From Phenylobacterium sp. (lineage in GTDB: Bacteria; Pseudomonadota; Alphaproteobacteria; Caulobacterales; Caulobacteraceae): a DNA stretch of 64,000 nucleotides. The notes below the pieces were generated by a model. It worked only from the letters and a program-made list of their open reading frames with translations, did no database searches and had not been told where the DNA came from. Each line of letters starts with the position of its first letter. Position 1 is the stretch's first letter. Of the stretch, positions 34,852-43,444 are shown piece by piece. Location: positions 124,001-188,000 of the forward strand of contig NZ_WGNY01000006.1 in the NCBI RefSeq assembly GCF_016124325.1, read 5' to 3'. The translations under genes and the position numbers were made by a program.

Positions 34852-35469
34852 ATGATGGCAGAGCGGCCGGAGCCGTTCCGGCAGGCGTTGATCGAGCTGC
34901 GAACGCGGCTGCGCGATGGCCGGCTGGCGCCGGGCGGACGGGTAACGGCCCGGGAGGTCGCCGACAGCCTGAAGCTCAGCGCCACGCCCGTGCGCGAAGC
35001 GCTCTCCCGGCTGGCCGGCGAAGGCGTGCTCGAAGAGCGCCGCGGCGCCGGCTACTATGTCGCCGAGCTCTCCGGCCCGGACATCGCGGCCCTCTACGCG
35101 ATCAGCCAGCGCCTGCTCCTCCTCGCGGAGGAACTCGCTCGCGACGAGCGCCGCCTCATGGCGCCCGACCTGGACCTCGAGGCAGACCCCGTCCGCCAGG
35201 TGGACCGGCTGTTCCGGTCCTGGGCGGCGGCGTCGGGATCCCGCGTCGTCGCCGCGCAGTACCGGGGCGTCGCCACGCGGCTCGCCCCGGCCCGGCGCGC
35301 CGAGCCGCGTCTCCTGGACGACCTGACGCAGGAAGCCCGGACGTTGTTTCAGTTGGGGAACTCGAGCCGGGCGCGCGCGGCCGCGATCGATGCCTACCAT
35401 CAGCGCCGCATCGCCCTCGCAGAAGCGCTGGCCCGACAGCTCGCGCCGCCCGGCGCGGAAGTTCTCTGA
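34852..35469 (+). CDS. GntR family regulator of the lasso peptide cluster
   Basis: 205 residues, ATG at 34852 (another Met follows). N-terminal winged helix of the FadR/GntR type (GRVTAREVADSLKLSATPVREALSRLAGEGVLEERRGAGYYV) and a short C-terminal helical domain rather than a full FCD. The upstream extension of the frame has no ribosome site and is left out. It ends 103 bp before the precursor gene and directly at a strong inverted repeat, so it is the probable regulator of the cluster. Confidence 0.85.
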   Translation: MMAERPEPFRQALIELRTRLRDGRLAPGGRVTAREVADSLKLSATPVREALSRLAGEGVLEERRGAGYYVAELSGPDIAALYAISQRLLLLAEELARDERRLMAPDLDLEADPVRQVDRLFRSWAAASGSRVVAAQYRGVATRLAPARRAEPRLLDDLTQEARTLFQLGNSSRARAAAIDAYHQRRIALAEALARQLAPPGAEVL

Positions 35470-35514
35470 TAATATATCAAAATATATTCCGATATAGTTT
35501 GAGTATATCGGAAT
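35467..35514. promoter_or_regulatory. Operator/promoter region of the lasso peptide genes
   Basis: An AT-rich island in GC-rich DNA. Perfect 11-bp inverted repeat ATTCCGATATA (35486-35496) / TATATCGGAAT (35504-35514) with 7-nt spacer, and a second smaller one TGATA-ATA-TATCA at 35467-35479 overlapping the gntR stop. Probable site of the GntR protein. Confidence 0.75.
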
Positions 35515-35571
35515 CAGGTCCGAGTCTGGCCCCCGTCGTCGATCCGGCGACGTCTCGAACCGGAGGACGTG

Positions 35572-35694
35572 ATGTCCAAGCACCTGTCGATCCCGGTCAG
35601 CCGCCTCATCTGCCTGGGCGGCGCCAAGGCCGTCACAAATGCCAACCTGATCGGCGATCAGGAAGGCGAGCCCGACAACGGTTTCGGCGAATAG
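35572..35694 (+). CDS. Lasso peptide precursor (A protein)
   Basis: 40 codons, ATG with GGAGGA 4 nt upstream. The leader ends LICLGGAKAVTN, which lines up with the astexin-1 leader LIVLGKASAETR, placing the conserved Thr (T22) at position -2. The core is then residues 24-40, ANLIGDQEGEPDNGFGE: an N-terminal Ala and Glu at core position 8 as ring acceptor, giving an 8-residue macrolactam and a 9-residue acidic tail. Ala at position 1 is unusual but known among caulonodins. An alternative core starting at G28 would leave Thr at -6 and is less likely. Immediately followed by the B and C genes, so the assignment is well supported by context. Confidence 0.88.
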   Translation: MSKHLSIPVSRLICLGGAKAVTNANLIGDQEGEPDNGFGE

Positions 35695-35702
35695 GCCGCG
35701 GA

Positions 35703-35734
35703 CCCCGCGCCTGGCCCACAGGCCGGGCGCGGGG
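35703..35734 (+). terminator. Strong hairpin between lasso A and B genes
   Basis: CCCCGCGCCTGGCC (35703-35716) pairs with GGCCGGGCGCGGGG (35721-35734) over 14 bp with one G-U pair and loop CACA; no T-run follows. Expected to act as partial terminator or 3' stabiliser so that precursor mRNA exceeds that for the enzymes. Confidence 0.65.
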
Positions 35735-35745
35735 CTTCGACTTTG

Positions 35746-36411
35746 ATGACGCCCGCCTCCCCCTCGCCCTGGCGCCTCTGCGTCGATGTGAGCGCTGCCG
35801 ACGTCGACGGCGACATCGTCTTCCTCGACGTGCGACACGACACCTATGTCTGCCTGCCCGGTGGCGCGGGCGACCTGGGCCTCAGGCCCGGGTCGCGCAC
35901 CGTGGACGTCGCCAACGCGGACCTGGCCGCCGAACTTCGCGCGGCGGGCCTGATCGGCCGCCACGCCGACGCCCCGCCGCCACAGCCCTGCCCCGATCCG
36001 CCCCGCCAGAGCGCCCTGAAGGACGCCTATCCGCAGCCGGTTCCGATCGACGGAGTGGAGATGGTGTCCGCCCTCCTCGACCTGCGCCTGCACTACCATC
36101 GCCGGCCCTTCCACGACATAGTCGCCGCCGTGCGACGCGACCGCGCCGCGCCGCCCCGGGTCTCGGCCGCCCTTCTCGAGGCCGTGGATCAATTCCACCG
36201 GTGGAGCCCCTACCTGCCCGCGAGCGGCAAGTGCCTGCTGCGTTCCTTTGTGCTCGCCAGGATGCTTCGCCGACGCGGCCTGGACGCGCTCTGGGTGTTC
36301 GGCGTGCGCACCTGGCCCTTCCACGCCCACTGCTGGCTTCAATGCGAGGACCTGGCGCTGGACGAGCAGCCGGACCGCATCCGCGCCTATACGCCGATCC
36401 TGGCGGTCTGA
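35746..36411 (+). CDS. Lasso peptide B protein (RRE fused to transglutaminase-like leader peptidase)
   Basis: 221 residues (TTG at 35743 also possible). Residues about 8-75 form the PqqD-like recognition element that binds the leader (DGDIVFLDVRHDTYVCLPGG). The C-terminal part is the cysteine protease that removes the leader: C163 in ASGKCLLRSFVLARML, H195 in PFHAHCWLQ and probably D206 in LALDE form the triad. The fused B1-B2 form is the usual one in proteobacterial clusters. It is separated from the precursor by the hairpin and is 1 bp from the C gene. Confidence 0.92.
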   Translation: MTPASPSPWRLCVDVSAADVDGDIVFLDVRHDTYVCLPGGAGDLGLRPGSRTVDVANADLAAELRAAGLIGRHADAPPPQPCPDPPRQSALKDAYPQPVPIDGVEMVSALLDLRLHYHRRPFHDIVAAVRRDRAAPPRVSAALLEAVDQFHRWSPYLPASGKCLLRSFVLARMLRRRGLDALWVFGVRTWPFHAHCWLQCEDLALDEQPDRIRAYTPILAV

Positions 36412-36412
36412 G

Positions 36413-38236
36413 GTGCGGCGCGCCTATCTGGCCCTGATCTGGCCTCCGGGCGGCGCGGACGCCGCGCCCCACGCCGACGTCTGCACCGAGCAGATGGACG
36501 CCGCCCCCCAGTGGCGGCGCGCGGCGGACCTGCCGGGCCTGCGGCTGTGGGTCTCCCGGGACACGCCCCCGGACCTGCGTCGCCTGCCGCAGGAGGGGGG
36601 CCTGATTGTGGGGGCCGTCCATGACATGCCCGACGCCCTTGCCGACCCCGGGCGGGCCGAGGGTCGAGACGACCAGGAGGCGGCGCTGGGGGCGCGAGCC
36701 GTCGCGCTCAGCCGCCGCCACTGGGGCGCCTATGTCGCGATCCTGCGCGCCGGTCGCGGCGAGGCCGCGGTCTATCGCGACCCCGGCGGCGGCCTGGATT
36801 GCCTGACGTGGTCGCTGGGCGACGGCCTCGAGGTGGTAGCGTCGCAGATCTCGCCCTTGCCGCTCGCGGTCGGGCCGCGGCATCCCTTCCTCAACTGGGA
36901 CCGGATCGCCGCGTTCCTGGCCCTGCCCTCGGCCTGCGCCGCCCTGTCGCTGTTCGACGAGGTCGTCGTCGTCGATCCTGGCGGCTTCCGGCCGCTGCAA
37001 TCCGGCAGGTCAGCGACGACCCGGCTCGTTTGGAGCCCCACGCGCTTCGTCCACGACCCGATCGACGATGCGCCGGCCGCCGCGCGCGAGCTGGTGGCGC
37101 GGGTCGACGCCTGTACGCACGCCCTGGTCGGGGCCCACGAGCGGGTGCTTCTCGAACTGTCCGGCGGCCTGGACTCCTCGATCCTGGCGGGCAGCGTCGC
37201 GGCGACCGGCCTGGCCGGACGCGTGGCGGAAGGCGTCAATTTCACCTTCGGACGCCCGGAGTCGGACGAGACCGCCTACGCCCAGGCTGTCGCCGAGCGC
37301 CTGGGGGCGCCGCTGACCTGCCTGCGCCACACGCCGGCAAGCCTTGATGAGGCCAGCCTGGCCGAGCTCGCCGATGCGTTCCATCCCGCCGCCAACAGCG
37401 TCGATCCCGCGTGGGACCGGGACGAGATCGCCCGCCTGCGCGCCACCGGGGCGCGGGCCGTGGTCTCCGGCCAGGGCGGCGACGCGGTCTTCTTCCAGAT
37501 GCCCGGCGCGGCGATCGCCGCCGACGCGGTGGCCCGCGACGGCTGGGGCGCGCTCGCCGCGCCCGTCGTGGCCGACGTGGCGCGACGCGCACGCACCTCG
37601 GTCTGGGCGGTGGCGCGCGAGGTATGGCGCCTGCGGCGCGGTGGTGGCACGGTGCCCGACGCCCGGTCCGCCCTGGTCGCGTCCGGGGTGCGCGACGCCG
37701 CGGCGGACCTCGCCCACAGCTGGGTGCGCCAGGCCCGGGTCGACGGCGTGTCGCCGGGCAAGCAGCTCCACATCCTCGCGGCGTCGATCTTCCACGGCAA
37801 CCTCGGACCGCGGCGGCGGCGGCGCGAGGCCGATGTCGTCTACCCGCTATTCGCGCAGCCGGTGCTGGAGCACTGCCTGCGGATCCCCGCGCCGATCCTG
37901 GCGGGCGCCGCCTACGACCGGGCGTTCGCCCGCCGCGCCTTCGCCGACCGGATCCCCGACCTGGTCCGGCGGCGGCGGGCCAAGGGGCTGGTGACGGTCT
38001 ATTTCGCCCGGCTGATCGCCAACAGCGTGGGTCTGTTGCGCCCTTACCTGCTGGACGGCGTGCTCTGCGACGCCGGCGTGCTGGACCGGGCCGCGGTGGA
38101 GTCGGCGTTGGATCCCGCCCAGCTCATCTGGACGGCGCGACCGCCGGACATCCTGTGGGCGACGGCGATGGAGGCCTGGGTGCGGTACTGGCAGACCCGG
38201 GTCCCGGATTCGCGGCAGGCCCCGCGTCGGATGTGA
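36413..38236 (+). CDS. Lasso peptide C protein (asparagine synthetase-like lasso cyclase)
   Basis: 607 residues, GTG start. N-terminal Ntn-like domain of about 200 residues without a catalytic Cys2, and a synthetase domain with the PP-loop ELSGGLDSSILAG (SGGLDSS at 250-256). It adenylates the acidic acceptor side chain, here expected to be Glu8 of the core, and closes the isopeptide ring with the N-terminal amine. Later block SGQGGDAVFFQMP is typical of lasso cyclases. Its last 113 bp overlap the convergent isopeptidase gene. Confidence 0.92.
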   Translation: MRRAYLALIWPPGGADAAPHADVCTEQMDAAPQWRRAADLPGLRLWVSRDTPPDLRRLPQEGGLIVGAVHDMPDALADPGRAEGRDDQEAALGARAVALSRRHWGAYVAILRAGRGEAAVYRDPGGGLDCLTWSLGDGLEVVASQISPLPLAVGPRHPFLNWDRIAAFLALPSACAALSLFDEVVVVDPGGFRPLQSGRSATTRLVWSPTRFVHDPIDDAPAAARELVARVDACTHALVGAHERVLLELSGGLDSSILAGSVAATGLAGRVAEGVNFTFGRPESDETAYAQAVAERLGAPLTCLRHTPASLDEASLAELADAFHPAANSVDPAWDRDEIARLRATGARAVVSGQGGDAVFFQMPGAAIAADAVARDGWGALAAPVVADVARRARTSVWAVAREVWRLRRGGGTVPDARSALVASGVRDAAADLAHSWVRQARVDGVSPGKQLHILAASIFHGNLGPRRRRREADVVYPLFAQPVLEHCLRIPAPILAGAAYDRAFARRAFADRIPDLVRRRRAKGLVTVYFARLIANSVGLLRPYLLDGVLCDAGVLDRAAVESALDPAQLIWTARPPDILWATAMEAWVRYWQTRVPDSRQAPRRM

Positions 38237-40646
38237 GGGTCGGACCCAACTGGTCGTCGAGGAAGGCGAAGGTTCGGGCGTAGACGTCGCGCACGTCCCC
38301 CGGCGAGACCGGCGCGTGCATCGCCGCCCAGTAGACCAGCAGGAGCGCGTCCTTTCCCTGGCGGTAGAGGGCCGAGTACATGGCTTCCGACTGGGCGAGC
38401 GGGAGCCCGTCCTGGGCGCCGTGGATCAGCAGCAGGGGCGTCTCGATCCGGTCGGCGGCGTAGAGGGGGCTGTTGCGCACATAGCGGTCCGGGGCCTTCC
38501 ACGGCGGGGCGTGGAACTCCGGCTGGGTCTCTTCGACCACGCCGGTGTGCCAGTTGCTCCAGTAGGCCGCCTCGGCGTCGAGCTGCAGGTGCGCCGGCAG
38601 GGACGCCCAGTAGGCCGTGAAGTCGCTGATGCCGTCGATCGACACCGCCGCCTTGAAGCACGGGGTCTGGGTGATCGCCTCCATCACCGTGTAGCCGCCG
38701 AAGCTGAAGCCCATCAGCGCCATCCGGTCCGGATCGAGCCGTCCGGCGAGCGCGGGGGTGTCCAGCGCCGCGCGCACGACGTCCAGGATGCGGTCGGCGA
38801 GGCCCGCCGCCGGTTCGGTCATGCCCCCGGGCGGATTGGGGAGGCTCGGGACCAGGACCGCATAGCCGCGCCCCGTCAGCACCCGCAGGTTCAGGAGGAA
38901 GTCCGGCCGCCCGACCGGATCGCGCGGCGGCTGCGGATAGGCCGAGCCGAGATAGGGCCGCACGATCAGCGGCGCAGGGCCCGCCCCCTGTGGCAGGAAC
39001 ACCCAGCTCGTCAGCGGCCGGCCCGCCGGTCCCGCATGCCGCACCGCCACGACCCGCGGCGTCTCGCGCCCTTCCCAGCCGGCGTTCACCCGCGCGACCG
39101 CCACCGCTCCGGCCCCATCGACGCGCGACAGCGTCTCGACGCCCGCGGCGTCGACGGCGCGGCGCACCGCCACGCCCTCCAGGTTCGCGTCGGCCCAGGC
39201 GCCGTCGCCGGCCGGGATCGGCAGCCGCACCTGGCGGCCGGACGCGTCCATGCCCACCAATGCGGGGCCGCCCTCCGCCCCGGCCGCCACGACCCAGAGC
39301 GCCGGCGGCGGGGCGTGGCGCAGCCGGGTTCCCGACCCGAACCGCCCGTCCGCCGGCGCGGCCGGCGCGACCGCGTCGAGGCGCCGCGTGCGGCGGCCGT
39401 CGGGGCCGACCCGCCAGAGCGCCCCGCCCGCCACGACGTTCAGCGCGTCGCGACCGGCCAGCCGCGCGGACCGGTCGGGCGGCGGCAATCCCGCGGTAAG
39501 GTTGTGCAGGCCGGCGCCGGAAACGCGCCACCAGTCGTCGCGCCCGCCCCCCGGGCGTCGCCCGAAGACCAGCGGGTCCTCGCCCATCCAGGCCGTCCAG
39601 ACGGCCACGGGGTTGAGATCGAGATGCGGCCGCAGCCCGTCGGGCGCCTCGGCGACCGCATTGCGCGCCGCGTCCACAATCATCAGGCGCCCATCGGTCC
39701 ACAGCCTGTCGGGACCCCGGGCGTAGACCAGCAGCCGCCGCCCGCTCGGCGACCAGGACAGCAGGTCCGGCGAGACGTCGCATGACGGACAGGGCGTGGC
39801 CCGCGTCCCGGACCGCAGGTCCAGGATCGACAGCTGCGTCGCTTCGGTCTCCGACCCCGCCGCGCCCCGCACCGGGCCGTCGCCGCGCGGCTGCAGGTCG
39901 GGACCCGAGGCCAGCAGGGCGACCCGGCGCCGGTCGGGCGACAGCTCGAGGTCGAAGAAGGCGCCTTCGGCCAGCACCCTGGCGTCCCCCGTCTCGGCGT
40001 CCAGGATCGTCAGCCGGTCCGGCTGGCGGCGGACCCGGACGGGGGCGTAGGCCCCGCTGCCGTATGCCGTGCGCGCGACCCCGCCCCGCGCCGACGCCGC
40101 CCAGCGCGGCGGCAACCGCTCGGCGAAGACCCAGCCCTGGCGCACGACCCGGGGCGGCCGGCCGTCCGGCCGCGCCAACACCAGCAGGCGCCGGTCGTCC
40201 AGCCACTGCAGCGCGCGCCCGCGCCCGGGGTCCTCCGGCGCGATCGGCGACCAGCGCACCGTCCCGGCGGGCAGGGACACGATCCCCAGCCGCCACGTGT
40301 GGCCCGTGAGACGAAACACCGCCAACCGCGCGCCGGAGGGCGAGAAGCCGCCGACCAGCACCCCGCGGGGATCGTCGGCCAGCAGCGCCCGCGCGCCCGC
40401 CGGGGCGCGCGCATCGGCGATCCGCAACCGCCCGAGCGTCAGGCTTGTGCCCTGACCCGCATCGAACCGATCCGCCGAGGCATAGGCGTCGCGCTGCTCG
40501 AAGACCAGCCAGCGGCCGGTCGGATCGAGCACCGCCGCGCCCAGCGACGCCTGGGCCAGCAGATCCTCCACGGTGAACGGTCGGGCCAGCGCCGGCGCCG
40601 ACAGGCACGCGAGCGCCATCGCGAGGCGGAGAGCCAGGACGCGCAT
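38124..40646 (-). CDS. Lasso peptide isopeptidase (prolyl oligopeptidase family S9)
   Basis: 840 residues with signal peptide (ALRLAMALACLSAPALA). N-terminal beta-propeller and C-terminal alpha/beta hydrolase with catalytic S648 (GFSFGGY), D746 (IHGAQDGLP) and H777 (AAMHAP). Such AtxE-type enzymes open lasso peptides by cutting the isopeptide bond, for use or detoxification of the peptide. Some 100-150 residues longer than the astexin enzyme, partly because the C-terminus runs on Pro/Ser-rich for about 35 residues through the C gene overlap. It lies 7 bp downstream of the receptor gene. Confidence 0.88.
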   Translation of the reverse strand: MRVLALRLAMALACLSAPALARPFTVEDLLAQASLGAAVLDPTGRWLVFEQRDAYASADRFDAGQGTSLTLGRLRIADARAPAGARALLADDPRGVLVGGFSPSGARLAVFRLTGHTWRLGIVSLPAGTVRWSPIAPEDPGRGRALQWLDDRRLLVLARPDGRPPRVVRQGWVFAERLPPRWAASARGGVARTAYGSGAYAPVRVRRQPDRLTILDAETGDARVLAEGAFFDLELSPDRRRVALLASGPDLQPRGDGPVRGAAGSETEATQLSILDLRSGTRATPCPSCDVSPDLLSWSPSGRRLLVYARGPDRLWTDGRLMIVDAARNAVAEAPDGLRPHLDLNPVAVWTAWMGEDPLVFGRRPGGGRDDWWRVSGAGLHNLTAGLPPPDRSARLAGRDALNVVAGGALWRVGPDGRRTRRLDAVAPAAPADGRFGSGTRLRHAPPPALWVVAAGAEGGPALVGMDASGRQVRLPIPAGDGAWADANLEGVAVRRAVDAAGVETLSRVDGAGAVAVARVNAGWEGRETPRVVAVRHAGPAGRPLTSWVFLPQGAGPAPLIVRPYLGSAYPQPPRDPVGRPDFLLNLRVLTGRGYAVLVPSLPNPPGGMTEPAAGLADRILDVVRAALDTPALAGRLDPDRMALMGFSFGGYTVMEAITQTPCFKAAVSIDGISDFTAYWASLPAHLQLDAEAAYWSNWHTGVVEETQPEFHAPPWKAPDRYVRNSPLYAADRIETPLLLIHGAQDGLPLAQSEAMYSALYRQGKDALLLVYWAAMHAPVSPGDVRDVYARTFAFLDDQLGPTLTSDAGPAANPGPGSASTAPRPPSPSPTGCPAVAPSR

Positions 40647-40653
40647 CGCGACG

Positions 40654-42892
40654 TCACCAGGCGCGCGTCAGCTGCAGCGAGACGAAGCGGCCGATCGGAT
40701 CGCCCTGGGCCCCGTCGTAACCGATGCCGAGGGTGTTGTCGTAGAAGGGCGGATCGCGATCGAACAGGTTGCGGACGTTGAGCAGCAGGGCGACGCCCTG
40801 GAGGGGCCCCTGCCGAGGCCCGGCCCAGCGGGCCTGCAGATCGAAGGTCGGCTGGTCGCCGATGCGCACGCCCAGGGCGTCGCGATAGGCGACGGTGTAG
40901 TTGAACGCCGCGCCGAGCGTCAGCGGCCCCCGCGTCCAGTCGGCCGTGACCCGGCTGCGGAAGCGGACCGGGAAGTTCATGGTGTTAACGCGCTCGACCA
41001 CGGGCGAGGTCGGCGTCAGCCGCTGCTTGTAGGTCGCCATGTAGCTCGCCTCGGCGCCCAGGCGGACGTCGTCCTGTCCAAGCGCAAAGCGATAGGCGGC
41101 CGAGACATCGATCCCACGCACCCGCAGGCTGGCGGTGTTGACGTAGCGGTTGTCGACGATCGCGCCATAGGCCTCGGCCGGATAGGTCCCGGCGAGACCG
41201 CTGACATACGGACTGGCGAGGAGGCCCTGGATCAAGGCCAGGTCCGCCGCCGAGGTTCCGGGCGAGATACGGGTGACGAAGCTCGACAGGGTCGGGTCCT
41301 GCAGGGCGTTGGCGAGGTTGGCGCTGACCGCCTGGCCGATGCGGTTGCGGAACCGCACGTCGAAGGCCGTGGCGCTCAGGCTGAGGCCCGGGACGCCGCG
41401 GGGCCGGAGGTCGAAGCCCAGGGTCCAGGACCTGGCGGTCTCCGGCTCGAGGTCCGGGTTGCCGCCGGAGAGCGTCAGGGTGACCACCCGCCCGCCTCCG
41501 TAGGCCAGCAGGCCCGGCGTGTAGGATTCCGGATCGGCCACCTCGCGCAGGTTCGGCGCGCGGAAGGCGCGGCCGTAGGTGGCGCGCAGGTTCAGGCCAT
41601 CCGCCGGCGACCACAGGACGCCGACCTTGGGATTGGCGGTCGTGCCGAAGGACTCGTAGTGCTCGACGCGTCCGCTCAGCGAGACCTCCAGCCGGGCCAG
41701 GCCCGGCCGGGCGTTCCCCGGCCCGACGATCGGGACCTGGAGCTCGCCGAACGCGGCGCCGACCGTGCGGCTCAGGTCGAGGTGCGAGATTTCCATCGGC
41801 GCGGCGGTCACATAGACCGTGTTGCGCCGCTGGAAGGCCTCGCGGCGCGCCTGCACGCCCAGCGCCAGCTTCACCGCGCCCCCCGGTAGCGACAGGAGCG
41901 GCCCGTCCGCCTGCAGGTTCGCCGAGGTGACCCGGTCGCGGCCGCGGGCGAAGGCGAAGCCCGAGCCGATATAGCCGCCAAGCGCCGCATTGGCGCCCGG
42001 AAGGCCGCTGAACGGATTGAAGTAGCCGTCGGCGGCGGGGCTGTAGGCGGTCGCCGGATTGTCGGGCGTGTTGCCCAGTGCCTCGTTGAGGATGATCGAA
42101 TTGAGGATGCCGCCGCCACGCGCCTCCTCGATCCCCTGGGCGAACGCCGCGTAGCCCTGCGCGCGCCAGCCGCGCCCCAGCCGCGCGTCCGCGCCGATCG
42201 AGAGCGCCAGCGTCTCCGCCGTCCCGTAGGCGAGCGGCGTGGGCAGGTCGTTGGCGAACGAATAGGCGATGCGGTTCGACGCCGCCCCGTTTGGCGAGAC
42301 GAAATAGGGATTGCCGCGCCCGACGGTGAGCGTGCCGGTCGGCGCCGGCTGGCGGTTGCGGTAACGCCTCTGGCTGAAGCGGGCGTCGGCGGTGAGCTCG
42401 AGCCGCGCCCCGACCGCCTGGTGGGCGGCCAGGTAGACCGAGTTCAGGGTCTGCTTGGGCAGGATGTCCACCCCCTGCCGCTGGTTCTGGAAGTTGACCG
42501 CGCCCGCGGCGAAGTCGCCCGGCGACAGGTGCGTCCCATCCTGCCCGCCAGGGATCGCGAACCCCGGAGTCAGCGCTCCGGTCGTCGGGTCGGTGACCAG
42601 CACATTGCCGGGAAAGGCCTGGGGGATGCGCTGGTCGCTGCCGCCGAGCGCGCGCAGGTCCGCGTCGGCAGCGTAGGACCGCGCGCTGGACGGCAGGTTC
42701 TCCCGCCGCCGCAGCTCGTAGGAGAGGATGAAACCGCCCCCCGGCCACCGGCGGCCGAGCGTCTGGGACAACTGGACTTCGGCGGGCTCGCCGGCCGTCC
42801 CGACGCCGCCCAGGAGGCGCGTCTCCGCCCCGTCGAAGTCGCGACGCAGGATGATGTTCACGACCCCGGCCACCGCGTCGGAGCCGTACGGC
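40654..42892 (-). pseudogene. TonB-dependent receptor, 5'-truncated
   Basis: The frame keeps a full receptor beta-barrel ending in the aromatic FVSLQLTRAW, but begins at YGSDAVAGVVNIILRRDF, the end of the plug domain. Signal peptide, TonB box and most of the plug (about 150 residues) are missing, and the only start codon in frame (TTG 42915) lies in antisense traG sequence. The protein could not be exported. In related clusters this receptor imports the lasso peptide for the isopeptidase. Loss of its 5' end also removes the operon's promoter. Confidence 0.85.
42883..42892. other. Recombination junction between lasso cluster and conjugative element
   Basis: Palindrome GCCGTACGGC read as Tyr-Gly in both directions: the minus strand enters the receptor (YGSDA), the plus strand enters traG (YGPHN). 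Confidence 0.75.
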
Positions 42893-43444
42893 CCCCACAA
42901 CACCATCCTCGACAACTGCCACGTCTACACCGCGTTCTCGGCGCTGGACCCGATGACCCAGGACAAGGTCTCTCGCCTCACCGGCACGGTGCTGGAGACC
43001 CGCGCCAGCCGCAGCGGCCCGGCCGGCCTGGCGGCCGGCCGCCGCTCGGTCTCCCACGCCGAGGTCGAGCGTCCGCTGCTCGAGCCCGGCGAGATCCGCG
43101 CGATGCCCGACGACGTCCAGCTGACCTTCGTCGCCGGCGGCAGGCCGCTGCGCACCCGCAAGGTCCGCTACGACCGGCGCGAGCCGTTCCGCAGCCGCGC
43201 GAGGATCGTCCCCCCCGACGCGGAGGCTCGTCCCGACACCCCCGGCACCCCGCCTCATCCCTGGGCGGGCCGCCGCGCCCTGGGCGAGGACCGCAACGCC
43301 AAGCTGCCGCTGTTCAAGGAGACCGGCGCGGCGATCGACGAGAAGAAGGCCGCCCAGGTCGCCGAGGCCTACCAGCGGCTCGCGGAGGACTACGCCGCCC
43401 AGGCCGCCGTCCTCGATCACCTGCAAGGAAGCCGCCATGGCTAG
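42887..43444 (+). pseudogene. traG: traG coupling protein, 3' fragment
   Basis: About 185 residues of the C-terminal end of a VirD4/TraG-type coupling protein: YGPHNTILDNCHVYTAF, LTGTVLETRASRSG, ARPLLxPGE-like ERPLLEPGEIRAMP and VSGGRPLRTRKVRY region. The Walker motifs and membrane part are missing. The stop overlaps the CopG-like gene start by 8 bp, as in intact trb clusters, so the right side is the original one. Confidence 0.88.

Noticed and set aside
35641..35694. Lasso core beginning at Gly28 (GDQEGEPDNGFGE)
   Set aside because: It would allow a Gly1-Asp8 ring, but the conserved leader Thr would be at -6 rather than -2 and the tail would be only five residues.
35499..36437. 312-residue plus-strand frame over the lasso B gene
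   Set aside because: Arg/Pro-rich composition with no motif; the alternative frame encodes the B protein with its catalytic residues.
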